DNA of 38,305 nt from Chlorobium sp. (lineage in GTDB: Bacteria > Bacteroidota > Chlorobiia > Chlorobiales > Chlorobiaceae): assembly GCA_005843835.1 (NCBI GenBank), contig SZXZ01000010.1, forward strand, positions 1 to 38,305, given 5' to 3'. The notes under the pieces are model-generated. The model had not been told where the DNA came from. It saw only the letters and a list, made by a program, of their open reading frames with translations, and searched no databases. Position 1 is the first letter of the stretch. Each line of letters starts with the position of its first letter. The translations under genes were made by a program, and so were the position numbers. Below, in pieces: positions 1 through 7,799 of the stretch.

Positions 1-636
1 GGCAGTGCCTGTAAAATCCACACCGGTGCAGTAATAGCAAATGAGCCCCAGGATCTCAAATATGCGGGCGAGAAAACCTACCTGTATCTTGGGGATAGAA
101 ATGTCATAAGGGAATGTGTCACTCTCAACAGAGGTACAATTGCAAGTGGCAAAACTGTTATCGGTTCTGACAATCTTTTTATGGCCAATGTGCATGTCGG
201 CCATGATTGTGTAATTGGCAATCATGTTGTTGTTGCAAATTCCGTTTCATTCGGCGGCCATTGTGTTGTTGGTGATTATGTTGTTATCGGAGGTCTTGCC
301 GGTGTGCACCAGTTTGTAAGAGTCGGCCGTTTTTCAATGGTCGGCGCTGTATCGAGGGCCACGCTTGACGTTCCCCCATTTGTAATGGCATCAGGCAACG
401 AAACTTTTCGCTACGAGGGTCTCAATGCAATAGGGTTAAAAAGGCGGGGGTTTACAGCTGAAAAGTTAACTCTCATTAAAAACGCATACAGAATACTGTT
501 TCAGTCAGGTCTACTGCTCAACAATGCTCTCGAAAAAATTAAGTCTGAACTAGATCAGGAACCTGAAATAATTGAGATACTCGACTTTTTTGTATCAGGT
601 TGTTATGGCCGCAAATTTATCAGGCCTTTCAATTAA
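1..636 (+). CDS. lpxA: UDP-N-acetylglucosamine acyltransferase LpxA, 5' truncated by window edge
   Basis: LpxA transfers a 3-hydroxyacyl chain from acyl-ACP to UDP-GlcNAc, the first step of lipid A synthesis, in the cytoplasm. Frame 1 is open from base 1 to the TAA at 634-636. The visible 211 residues show left-handed beta-helix hexapeptide repeats, then the family signatures NEPQDLKYAGE, AVHQF-like VHQF, DVPPFV and GLKRRGF, and an alpha-helical C-terminal domain. Two histidines in VHVGHDC (visible residues 65 and 68) correspond to E. coli H122 and the catalytic H125. About 55-60 N-terminal residues lie outside the window, so ATG 181 is internal and not the true start. The ROK kinase gene begins 23 bp downstream. 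The identification is secure. Confidence 0.95.
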   Translation, partial: GSACKIHTGAVIANEPQDLKYAGEKTYLYLGDRNVIRECVTLNRGTIASGKTVIGSDNLFMANVHVGHDCVIGNHVVVANSVSFGGHCVVGDYVVIGGLAGVHQFVRVGRFSMVGAVSRATLDVPPFVMASGNETFRYEGLNAIGLKRRGFTAEKLTLIKNAYRILFQSGLLLNNALEKIKSELDQEPEIIEILDFFVSGCYGRKFIRPFN

Positions 637-659
637 TGAAGTTTTAAAGAGACTGACGC

Positions 660-1643
660 ATGTCCCGATGGGCAATTGGTATCGATCTTGGTGGAACAGC
701 AATCAAAGCTGCCATAGTTGGCGAAAAAAGCGGAATTGTATACGACCGGTCAGTGCCAACCGATACAGCATCCGGTCCGGCAGGCATAATAGCTCAGCTG
801 GCCGGAATTATTGGTGATCTCCACCGCTTTGCTTCCCTGACCATGGATTCAGGAAAATGTTCAGGAATAGGGCTCGGAGCTCCAGGTGCGGTCAATGCCG
901 AAACAGGAACATTGAGTTATCCCCCCAACCTTCAGGGCTGGTCCATCGTGCCACTACGCGACGAATTGCAGCAATGCCTCATACAGCAGGAAAACCTGTC
1001 GATCCCGGTTTATATTGATAACGATGCTAATGCCGCAGCGTTTGGTGAAGCTGTTTACGGTGCAGGCAGTGAGTTTCGTGATTTTCTCATGGTCACCCTT
1101 GGTACAGGTGTCGGAGGCGGAATTATTTTAAACAGAAAAGTTTTTCGCGGCATAAACGGTACTGCCGGCGAAGTAGGATTTATGATTATTGATTTTGAAG
1201 GCCCGACCATCCATGCAGGAATACAAGGCACCATCGAAAGTCTTATCGGCAAAAAGGCAATTGTAGCACTTGCCCGACGTATGATTCAGGCAAATCCATC
1301 CGGTTCAACCGTTGGCAAGTTCTGTGACAACGACTATACAAAGCTATCCCCCCGTCACCTTGAACATGCCGCTAAAGAGGGTGATCCAGTATCTCTTGAG
1401 GTCTGGAACAGGGTAGGTTCAATTCTCGGCATAGGGTTGGCGAACGTTGCAACACTTATGGACATCAGAAAATTTGTTGTTGGAGGGGGCATTTCAGCAG
1501 CGGGAAATCTAATTATTGTACCGGCACTCGATCAGCTCAGGCGATCTACACTGCCCTCCATGCATGACGGACTTTCAATAGTACCGGCACTTCTTGGAAA
1601 CAAGGCAGGAATTTACGGTGCAGCAGCCTTATGCTTTGGATAA
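660..1643 (+). CDS. ROK-family sugar kinase (glucokinase-like) lacking the zinc motif
   Basis: This 327-residue protein is a member of the ROK (repressor/ORF/kinase) family, which phosphorylates sugars such as glucose or N-acetylhexosamines with ATP. An N-terminal phosphate-binding loop IGIDLGGTAIKAA (residues 6-18), the catalytic-region motif IDNDANAAAFGE (119-130) and the glycine-rich TLGTGVGGG (146-154) are all present. The usual GH...CxCGxxGCxE zinc site is absent: the sequence reads GEVGFM (His to Phe at about 174) and then HAGIQGTIES, with Ile, Ala and Thr in place of the three cysteines. There is no N-terminal helix-turn-helix, so it is an enzyme and not a NagC/XylR-type repressor. The real substrate cannot be read from sequence. 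It lies between lpxA and comF and is probably cotranscribed with them. Confidence 0.85.
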   Translation: MSRWAIGIDLGGTAIKAAIVGEKSGIVYDRSVPTDTASGPAGIIAQLAGIIGDLHRFASLTMDSGKCSGIGLGAPGAVNAETGTLSYPPNLQGWSIVPLRDELQQCLIQQENLSIPVYIDNDANAAAFGEAVYGAGSEFRDFLMVTLGTGVGGGIILNRKVFRGINGTAGEVGFMIIDFEGPTIHAGIQGTIESLIGKKAIVALARRMIQANPSGSTVGKFCDNDYTKLSPRHLEHAAKEGDPVSLEVWNRVGSILGIGLANVATLMDIRKFVVGGGISAAGNLIIVPALDQLRRSTLPSMHDGLSIVPALLGNKAGIYGAAALCFG

Positions 1644-1661
1644 ACCAAAAAAGGGGCAGCC

Positions 1662-2354
1662 TTGTTTGACCAACTGCTTCACCTGCTCTTTCCTGATGTC
1701 TGTGTGGTATGCAGAAAACTCCTTCTTCCTCCGGAAGAGTATTGTTGCAGTTCCTGTATGGATGATTTCAATCCCTTCAGAACTCCTTCGGAGTCAGAAC
1801 AGGTTCTTGCCCGGGTTATAGCAGACCACTCTGCTTCATCAATAGTGTTCGAAAGAGGATGGTGCCGATACCAGTTTCATAAAAAGAGCCGGCTGCAACT
1901 GGCACTTCACGCTATGAAGTATGAAGGTCTCTATAACCTTGGCACCATGTTTGGACGACAATTGGGAGAATGGATACTAACCTGCAAAGGTATATCGGAT
2001 ATCGACTGTATTGTGCCGGTTCCACTGCACCGTCTTAAAAAAATTGAACGTTCCTATAACCAATCCGAAAAAATAGCTGAAGGCATCGGCAAACTGCTTC
2101 AAAAACCGGTGAAGTCCGACCTTCTTCAAAGAAAACGGTATACAGTTTCACAAACTGGTCTGTCAGCACTGGACCGAAAGAAAAATCCCGAAGGCGCATT
2201 TCAGGCTTTGCAAGGTATTCCGCCATGTCATGTACTCCTTGTCGACGATATTATAACAACCGGGGCCACACTCGTGGCAGCAGCTTTGGCGTTACGACAG
2301 GGAGGGGTTGAAAAAATATCGTTTGCTGCAGTAGCTTTAGCTGTTAAGGATTAA
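1662..2354 (+). CDS. comF: ComF-family phosphoribosyltransferase-like protein
   Basis: This 230-residue protein belongs to the ComF/GntX family, which pairs a zinc-ribbon-like N-terminus with a PRTase-fold domain and is linked to DNA uptake in naturally competent bacteria. Cysteines 14, 17, 29 and 32 form two CxxC pairs (LFPDVCVVCRK; CCSSC). CIVPVPLHRLK and ERSYNQSE are typical ComF stretches. The PRPP-loop motif VLLVDDIITTGAT lies near residues 195-207. The start is a TTG at 1662 preceded by AAGGGG at 1650-1655, about 6 bases away; no closer in-frame ATG keeps both CxxC pairs. The gene follows the ROK kinase by 18 bp and precedes rsmE by 10 bp, which indicates one operon. Whether the organism is competent is unknown. 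Confidence 0.85.
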   Translation: MFDQLLHLLFPDVCVVCRKLLLPPEEYCCSSCMDDFNPFRTPSESEQVLARVIADHSASSIVFERGWCRYQFHKKSRLQLALHAMKYEGLYNLGTMFGRQLGEWILTCKGISDIDCIVPVPLHRLKKIERSYNQSEKIAEGIGKLLQKPVKSDLLQRKRYTVSQTGLSALDRKKNPEGAFQALQGIPPCHVLLVDDIITTGATLVAAALALRQGGVEKISFAAVALAVKD

Positions 2355-2364
2355 CTATTCTTGT

Positions 2365-3108
2365 ATGGAACTCTTTTACACATCACCCGAAAATATCAAC
2401 CTCGATTCGAAGAGGCTTGTTATCGAAGGCGATGAATTTCATCATCTTGTTCGGGTTCTCAAAAAAAACACCGGCGACAGGATCCTCGTTACCGATGGTA
2501 ACGGCATACGCTGTGAAGTCAGTATATTGGACATCAGTAAAAAATCACTGTCAGGGAAAATTCTGGATCATGCAGTACTCAACCCTCCAACAACAAGAGT
2601 GACGGTTGCACTTTCCCTGCTTAAGGCTCCCCAGAGGTTTGAGTTTTTTCTGGAAAAAGCCACCGAACTCGGAGTGTCTGCCATCATTCCCATGATTACA
2701 TCACGCACAGTAAGCCAGCCTTCGAGCGAAAGAGTCCAGAACAGGCTTGCCCGGTGGAGAACAATACTGCTTTCCGCAGCCCGGCAGTCAAAACGGTGTT
2801 ATCTCCCCGAGCTTTGTGAGCCGCTTTCTTTCAAACAGGTTATTTCATGTAACGGTTACGATCTCAAGCTGATTCCTTACGAAATATCAGATAAGGCACC
2901 CGAAGTGCATTGTGCTGGAAAAAATACTTTGTTTCTTATCGGGGGTGAAGGCGGTTTTACAGATAATGAGGTTCAGGAAGCTCGAAAAACGGGATGTTGT
3001 GAGGTTTCACTTGGCAAAACAATTCTCAGGGCCGAAACCGCCGGAATATTTGCAGTTGCCTTTGTACGTACCCAACTCCTTGCTGAAAATGACGAGGACT
3101 GGTTTTGA
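2365..3108 (+). CDS. rsmE: 16S rRNA (uracil-1498-N3)-methyltransferase RsmE
   Basis: RsmE is the SAM-dependent enzyme that methylates N3 of U1498 in helix 44 of 16S rRNA. The 247-residue protein has the family's N-terminal PUA-like domain (EFHHLVRVLKKNTGD near residues 25-40) and the C-terminal SPOUT methyltransferase domain with its trefoil knot. Diagnostic stretches are EKATELGVSAIIPM, RWRTILLSAARQSKR, FLIGGEGGFTDNE and SLGKTILRAETA. The length is normal for the family. The start ATG is 10 bp after the comF stop, which indicates translational or transcriptional coupling. Confidence 0.95.
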   Translation: MELFYTSPENINLDSKRLVIEGDEFHHLVRVLKKNTGDRILVTDGNGIRCEVSILDISKKSLSGKILDHAVLNPPTTRVTVALSLLKAPQRFEFFLEKATELGVSAIIPMITSRTVSQPSSERVQNRLARWRTILLSAARQSKRCYLPELCEPLSFKQVISCNGYDLKLIPYEISDKAPEVHCAGKNTLFLIGGEGGFTDNEVQEARKTGCCEVSLGKTILRAETAGIFAVAFVRTQLLAENDEDWF

Positions 3109-3151
3109 AACTGATATTTTGCTATAAAAATGTAACCTTTAAAAGCCAATT

Positions 3152-4234
3152 ATGAACAGCGCGAACAGCATCAAAGCAAACCAGGTGATCCTTCTCCTGA
3201 TTGTTTTGTTCATCTCCGCCATTTTTTTTGCCATGATACGTTATTTCCTCATGGTTATTGTTCTGGCGGCTATTTTTTCAGCTCTTTCCATGCCGGTTTT
3301 CCATCGGTTCGATCACTGGTTCAGGGGACGTAAAAGCCTCAGTGCCGCCATGACAATGCTTACACTGTTTCTTATCGTGTTTATACCTCTCGCAGTTCTG
3401 CTCAGTGTCGTGGTCTCCCAGGCAATAAAGATCAGCAGCGTAGCAGTTCCATGGATTCAAGCCCAGTTTCATGAACCTGCGGCATTCAACGAGTACCTTC
3501 GCTCATTGCCGTTTTATGCTGAACTTGAAGTGTATCGGGAAAATATTCTTCAGAAAGCCGTCGAACTTGCCGATCGGACAGGCACAGTTCTTTTTGCCAA
3601 TATTTCTTCGTTTACTTACTCCGCTGTTAACGATCTGTTTCTTCTTTTTATTTTTCTCTATACCATGTTCTTTTTTTTGAGGGACGGCAAGGAGATTCTT
3701 GAAAAAGTGCTTTCATATTCTCCCCTCACCGAAACCGACCAGCACCGGCTGCTTGGCAAGTTTTTATCGGTGACAAGGGCTACCATCAAAGGCAGTATGG
3801 TCATCGGGGTTGTGCAGGGTTCTCTTGCGGGTCTTGCCTTGCATTTCGCAGGCATAGAGAGCGCTATATTCTGGGGCGCAATTATGACAGTGGTTTCAGT
3901 TGTCCCAATTATTGGCTCTGCACTTATCTGGATTCCAGCTGTTATTTACCTCGCAGCTGCAGGGCAGTATCCTCAAGCAATAGGGGTTCTGCTTTTCTGT
4001 GTTCTTATCGTCGGCCAGATCGATAATATTCTCCGTCCCATTCTGGTTGGTCGGGATACACAGATGCACGCATTGCTTATTTTTTTTGGAACACTTGGAG
4101 GTATAGGCCTGTTCGGGGCATTCGGGTTTATTATTGGCCCTATTATAGCGGCTCTGTTTATGACGGTGTGGGAGATGTACGGCGAAACTTTCAGCTCTTT
4201 TCTCTCGGAAATAAAAAAGGAAAACGCAGAATAG
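3152..4234 (+). CDS. AI-2E family transporter (PerM/UPF0118-like permease)
   Basis: This is a 360-residue inner-membrane protein of the AI-2E/PerM family, whose members export autoinducer-2 in some species and act as Na+/H+ antiporters or general permeases in others. Hydrophobic segments are visible near residues 12-50, 62-85, 150-178, 210-232, 235-270, 275-295 and 305-340. The typical family segments FLRDGKEI, GSMVIGVVQGSLAGLALHFAGI, PIIGSALIWIPA and DNILRPILVGRDTQMH are all recognisable. The substrate cannot be inferred. It starts 43 bp after rsmE and ends before the bidirectional terminator shared with ndk, so it is probably the last gene of the lpxA-ROK-comF-rsmE unit. Confidence 0.85.
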   Translation: MNSANSIKANQVILLLIVLFISAIFFAMIRYFLMVIVLAAIFSALSMPVFHRFDHWFRGRKSLSAAMTMLTLFLIVFIPLAVLLSVVVSQAIKISSVAVPWIQAQFHEPAAFNEYLRSLPFYAELEVYRENILQKAVELADRTGTVLFANISSFTYSAVNDLFLLFIFLYTMFFFLRDGKEILEKVLSYSPLTETDQHRLLGKFLSVTRATIKGSMVIGVVQGSLAGLALHFAGIESAIFWGAIMTVVSVVPIIGSALIWIPAVIYLAAAGQYPQAIGVLLFCVLIVGQIDNILRPILVGRDTQMHALLIFFGTLGGIGLFGAFGFIIGPIIAALFMTVWEMYGETFSSFLSEIKKENAE

Positions 4235-4320
4235 GACGTTTGGTAATATTGCATTCTGAGTTGTAGGTCGGGGTGATTCCTGAACCTCAACAAAACGAAA
4301 GCTGTTTTAAGAATATAGCA

Positions 4321-4358
4321 CAATAAAAAAAGCGGCCTTTCGGTCGCTTTTTTTATTG
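4321..4358. terminator. Bidirectional rho-independent terminator
   Basis: A perfect 14-bp inverted repeat (4321-4334 and 4345-4358), extended by a GCC/GGT pairing around a TTTC loop. An A-run lies on one side and a T-run on the other. It sits between the convergent permease gene and ndk and should end both transcripts. Confidence 0.9.
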
Positions 4359-4376
4359 TGTTTTTAATACTGGGAA

Positions 4377-4799
4377 TCAGTTGCTTCTTACAACCTCTTC
4401 AGCTGAAAAGAAAAATCCAGCCTCAATAGCAGCGTTCTCAACAGAGTCCGAACCGTGGACAATGTTTTCACCCTTACTGTCAGCATAGAGCTTGCGCACA
4501 GTGCCTTCATCAGCCTGAGCAGGATCAGTCGCACCGATAAGAACTCGGAAATCAGCAACGGCATTCTCTTTTTCAAGGATGATCGGAACACAGGGGCCTG
4601 AAGACATAAAGTCTACAAGCTCACCATAAAACGGGCGCTCACGATGTACGGCATAAAACTCTCCGGCAGTTTCCTGTGTGAGCTTGATTTTTTTCATAGC
4701 GACAACACGAAAACCGGCACGTTCGATTTTGTCGATGACTGCACCGATAAGCTGCTTGCGGACACAATCGGGTTTCAGAATAGTAAGTGTTCTTTCCAT
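4377..4799 (-). CDS. ndk: Nucleoside diphosphate kinase
   Basis: NDK moves the gamma phosphate from ATP to other nucleoside diphosphates through a phosphohistidine intermediate. The 140-residue protein starts [13 protein letters not shown] and carries the active-site motif [11 protein letters not shown] with catalytic His115, plus the nucleotide-binding stretches [11 protein letters not shown] and LIGATDP. I chose the ATG at 4799 because the homologous sequence begins exactly there; the frame stays open upstream to 4859 but that extension is unlike the family. The gene is monocistronic and is closed by the shared terminator at 4321-4358. Confidence 0.95.
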   Translation of the reverse strand: MERTLTILKPDCVRKQLIGAVIDKIERAGFRVVAMKKIKLTQETAGEFYAVHRERPFYGELVDFMSSGPCVPIILEKENAVADFRVLIGATDPAQADEGTVRKLYADSKGENIVHGSDSVENAAIEAGFFFSAEEVVRSN

Positions 4800-5043
4800 T
4801 TGGCTGTATGCATTTTCGTTACTGAAGCAAAGAGTTCGAGCGAAGATACATAAACTCACAACATTATTGAAACGTAAGCCGCACCCATTTTATCCCTCAA
4901 TATCGTACTATTGATAAACCGTTATTGTCTGATATCGGTAACACTTTATCCCGTTTTTATTTGCGGTACTTTAGGTGTAAAGGTATATTTACTCAAGTTG
5001 TAATCACCCTTGACGCAACAAACATAAGACAGGAGCATAACCG

Positions 5044-5628
5044 TTGTTTGAGCAAACATTTAAAAATATTGACGACATTTTTCACAAAGACGCTGGTTGC
5101 GGCAGTGAACTCGATTATATAGAGCAAACCTCATGGATACTATTTCTCAAGTACCTCGACGACTTCGATAAAGACAAGGACACTGCCGCTAAACTTTCAG
5201 GTAAATCCTATACCCCTCTCCTTGCCCCATACTAACGTTGGGAATCCTGGGCTGCCCCAAAAAAAACCGATGGAAAAATAGACCATAACAATGCCTCTAC
5301 TGGTGACGATCTTAAAGAATTTGTCGACCGGGAGCTTTTTCCCTACCTCAAAACCTTTAAGACCTCTGTCGAAAGCTCGTCCACCATCCAGTACAAAATA
5401 GGCGAAATCTTCAGCGAGTTGAAAAATCGCATCCAGAGCGGCTATAATTTGCGGGAAGTAATTGACAGGATTGATGAACTTCGTTTCAGAACTAATGCTG
5501 AAAAAAGTGACCTGTTTGATGTTCTCGAATTCATATCTGCGTATGGCCACTTATCCCTCTTCAGCAATATTGCAGAGAAAGAATGTATTGCATATCTTGA
5601 TAATAAGGATATATTAAAGATATATTAA
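5044..5628 (+). pseudogene. hsdM: hsdM remnant: N-terminal part of a type I restriction-modification methyltransferase subunit
   Basis: The reading frame encodes the N-terminal helical domain of HsdM, the DNA adenine methyltransferase subunit of type I restriction systems. It starts at TTG 5044 with a good AGGAG about 8 bases upstream; the family normally begins MFEQTFKNIDDI. A TAA at 5233-5235 interrupts it after residue 63, just before RWESWAAPK, and the same frame then continues as clear HsdM (KIDHNNASTGDDLKEFVD, then IGEIF, then GYNLREVIDRIDELRFR). Homology stops at about 5517, before the catalytic SAM-binding and NPPF regions, and an unrelated tail of about 37 residues runs to 5628. No hsdS or hsdR is present. 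It is therefore inactivated twice, by a nonsense codon and by loss of more than half of the gene. Confidence 0.85.
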
Positions 5629-5871
5629 GAATATTTTAATATTATATAGGGTTGCATATAAGGCAGTATCGATGTCTGATTGTTAGTCTTTATTTGCCAT
5701 AGTAATCCATTCTTCATAAAACGACTTTACCCCTTTTATATATTTACGGCTCAATGGAGCAGCGTGAATTGTGATTACAGTTCAACATGTTTCAACAGGT
5801 TGTAGACGTCTATATAAAACTGTAAATCACCGTATAATTAAAGAATAACGAAGGTTAAGGACAAGTATTCT
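5629..5871. other. A+T-rich intergenic region ahead of the cytochrome pair
   Basis: I see no gene here. A TATAAT hexamer lies at 5833-5838, 34 bp ahead of the cytochrome ATG, without a convincing -35 element at 16-18 bp. A tandem 10-bp repeat lies at 5781-5800 (separate entry). The lack of a -35 box together with a repeated site upstream suggests activator-dependent transcription; this is inference. Confidence 0.4.
5781..5800 (+). promoter_or_regulatory. Tandem 10-bp direct repeat, candidate activator site
   Basis: Two adjacent copies of TTCAACAKGT (5781-5790 and 5791-5800) differ at a single base. The 10-bp period equals one helical turn, a spacing common for OmpR/PhoB-type response-regulator sites. 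The repeat ends 32 bp upstream of the TATAAT at 5833-5838. Regulatory function is inferred from position and spacing only. Confidence 0.4.
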
Positions 5872-6279
5872 ATGACGTATAAGTTTATAAGAACAGCGGT
5901 GTTCTCAGTAGTCTTTTTAAGTGGTCTTCAAAATGTACAGGCAGAAGCGACAGGCAAACTCGCAGAAAAAATTCAACCGGCATCAAACAATATCACACTG
6001 ACAAAAGAAGTTCTGGAAAAAAAATATAATCTCATTGCAGGCAAAAAAAGCTATTCATCAGCAGGCTGTGCCATGTGCCATGATAATGCTGTGATGGGAG
6101 CTCCAAGGCCCGGTGACACAAAATCATGGATTTCCCGCTTAAATAATGGATGGGATCAAATTGTTAAACATTCTTTAACAGATTATAACGGTATGCCGGC
6201 TAAAGGTGGTAATAACACCCTGTCTGAAATTGATATAGAAAACATTGATGCTTATCTGATTTCACTTGTTGTAAGTTGA
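5872..6279 (+). CDS. Periplasmic c-type cytochrome, c5 family
   Basis: This small monohaem cytochrome is expected in the periplasm, where it would carry single electrons. The 135-residue precursor has a Sec signal peptide (residues 1 to about 24, ending NVQA), then a linker and a class I fold. Haem is bound by CAMCH (Cys66, Cys69, His70), and Met108 in NGMPAKGGN is the probable sixth ligand. GAPRPGD and the MPAKGG loop are typical of the c5 family and unlike the family of small Chlorobium cytochrome c-555 proteins. It lies 140 bp upstream of the Cyc2-like gene on the same strand, which suggests that it accepts electrons from that outer-membrane protein. The start has AAGG at 5850-5860 upstream. 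Confidence 0.85.
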   Translation: MTYKFIRTAVFSVVFLSGLQNVQAEATGKLAEKIQPASNNITLTKEVLEKKYNLIAGKKSYSSAGCAMCHDNAVMGAPRPGDTKSWISRLNNGWDQIVKHSLTDYNGMPAKGGNNTLSEIDIENIDAYLISLVVS

Positions 6280-6320
6280 TATTTTCCTGATTTTTTGCGA
6301 AACACCCCATCGAAAGTGGA

Positions 6321-6344
6321 GCATGCCGTTACTACCGGGCATGC
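6321..6344 (+). other. Inverted repeat between the two cytochrome genes
   Basis: Arms GCATGCC (6321-6327) and GGCATGC (6338-6344) flank a 10-base loop. There is no T-run, so it is not an intrinsic terminator. It could be an mRNA-stabilising or processing hairpin that sets different levels of the two proteins, or a protein-binding site. Confidence 0.35.
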
Positions 6345-6419
6345 CAATAGGTATTTGTAAGTCTTTACTCATACAGGCAGATAGTTCGCCACTTCTCATA
6401 ACCAATAAAGAAAAACAAT

Positions 6420-7676
6420 ATGAAGCTAAAAGTACGTAGTATTTTTGTCGGCACCGGCTTGTTTATGTCCTTGCTTTGTTCCGCTCCAAAGGCAGAAGCA
6501 ACCCCTGTTTTTGCACGCCAGACTGGATATTCCTGTGCGGTATGCCATTTTCAGCAATTTCCTTTGCTGAATGCTTTTGGACGCAATTTCAAATTGCACG
6601 CTTATACCGAAACAGGAAATGGAAAGCAGAGCCGTATTGAAGACGATAATCTTTCGCTTCCTTCAACCCTTAACGCCTCATTTGTCAGTAAGCTGCGCTA
6701 TCAGAAAACTGATGGTACATCACCGAATGTAATCACGAACGATGGTCAGGTGGCTTTTCCTGACGAGGCTTTTCTTACTCTTGGTGGTAGACTTTCAAAG
6801 AACATTGGATTTGAAATAGGCCTTTCTTTTGTGCCTCAGGATGTTACTGATGGCAAGATTTTAGCTGAATTTAAATTGCCGATGACCACGGCAATTGATG
6901 ACATTACGCTGAGCGCCATCCCGTTCACGACCTCTGCACAGGGTCCTGCCTATGGTTTCGAGTTGCTTAATACTGGTGCCGTAGAGTTTACCCGTGCCTT
7001 GGAACATGCCGGCGAAACTTCTGCACAGCAATATCTGGGAACAGCTATACCGGCAACTGGCGTGGCATTGGTTGTCTATCACAAGTATGGTTATTTAAAC
7101 TATACTCCATATGTGCCAACTCAAGGCGATTTCGGATCCAAAAAGTTTTTGAGTTACTTTAGAGGGGTGCTTACTCCAACGCTTGGCGATTGGGATCTTG
7201 GTGGAGGGTTTCAGATATGGACAGGCACATCAAACGTCAAGACCACAGCCTCTGACAATAGTATTGAAACAACAACCACTCATGCCGATGCATGGGCCTT
7301 GGATTTACAGGCTCAGGGAAAAATTGGAGCATATCCGGTCGGCCTGTATACTACCTACGGAAATGCACCAAAATCAACCGACGGAAACCCGGTGAATATG
7401 TTCAACGCCAATACCTATGGCGATGCAAAAGCCTGGACAATCTCTGCTTTATTTGGAGTAGTCCCAGATAAGCTCGCTCTTGCTGCGGGTTACAGAAAAG
7501 CAAATACAGGTGTAAGCGACACTGATGTGGACAATGCTGTAACTCTCGGTTTAGCGTATATGTTGACGAAAAATATCCAGTTCCAGTTGAATCACAGTTT
7601 TTACTCAGGCGATACACAGACAGCAGGCGAGGCTGGAAAAAATCTTACAACTCTTGTTCTCTACAGCGCATTTTAA
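6420..7676 (+). CDS. cyc2: Cyc2-like fused cytochrome-porin (outer-membrane monohaem c-type cytochrome)
   Basis: The 418-residue precursor has a signal peptide (to about residue 27, APKAEA) and then a short haem domain, TPVFARQTGYSCAVCH (Cys39, Cys42, His43), followed by PLLNAFGRNFK. This reproduces the pattern AxPxFARQTGxxCxxCHxxxxPxLxxFGRxFK that I recall for Cyc2, the Fe(II)-oxidising porin-cytochrome of acidophilic and neutrophilic iron oxidisers and photoferrotrophic Chlorobium. The remaining ~350 residues alternate polar and hydrophobic positions with many Tyr, Gly and Asn, include short turns, and end in a terminal Phe (LVLYSAF), the signature of an outer-membrane beta-barrel. There is only one CxxCH and no transmembrane helix after the signal. 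It follows a c5 cytochrome and ends at a terminator. Related FARQTG proteins exist in organisms not known to oxidise iron, so the substrate is inferred. Confidence 0.75.
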   Translation: MKLKVRSIFVGTGLFMSLLCSAPKAEATPVFARQTGYSCAVCHFQQFPLLNAFGRNFKLHAYTETGNGKQSRIEDDNLSLPSTLNASFVSKLRYQKTDGTSPNVITNDGQVAFPDEAFLTLGGRLSKNIGFEIGLSFVPQDVTDGKILAEFKLPMTTAIDDITLSAIPFTTSAQGPAYGFELLNTGAVEFTRALEHAGETSAQQYLGTAIPATGVALVVYHKYGYLNYTPYVPTQGDFGSKKFLSYFRGVLTPTLGDWDLGGGFQIWTGTSNVKTTASDNSIETTTTHADAWALDLQAQGKIGAYPVGLYTTYGNAPKSTDGNPVNMFNANTYGDAKAWTISALFGVVPDKLALAAGYRKANTGVSDTDVDNAVTLGLAYMLTKNIQFQLNHSFYSGDTQTAGEAGKNLTTLVLYSAF

Positions 7677-7712
7677 ACAATGTTACTGTTTTCTTCGAAG
7701 ATTCGAAGTACA

Positions 7713-7747
7713 CAGAAAAGGCAGCCTGTTCAGGGCAGCCTTTTCTG
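7713..7747. terminator. Bidirectional terminator between cyc2 and the sensor kinase gene
   Basis: A 10-bp perfect stem (7713-7722 with 7738-7747) is extended by four further pairs after one mismatch. An A-run lies on the left arm and a T-run on the right, which suits termination from both sides. It lies between two convergent genes. Confidence 0.85.
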
Positions 7748-7799
7748 TTGTATAGAGGCAATTTTTGATGAAATATGCATAATCTAGTTGCCGGTATGG

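Noticed and set aside
5518..5628. Tail of the hsdM remnant interpreted as the C-terminus of HsdR
   Set aside because: The resemblance is limited to a few residues and may be chance; mentioned only as a weak hypothesis.
6420..6485. Reading the Cyc2-like signal peptide as a lipoprotein signal because of Cys20
   Set aside because: The residues before Cys20 (Leu-Leu) do not fit a lipobox, which needs Gly, Ala or Ser at -1, and an Ala-x-Ala-type signal peptidase I site follows at about residues 25-27.
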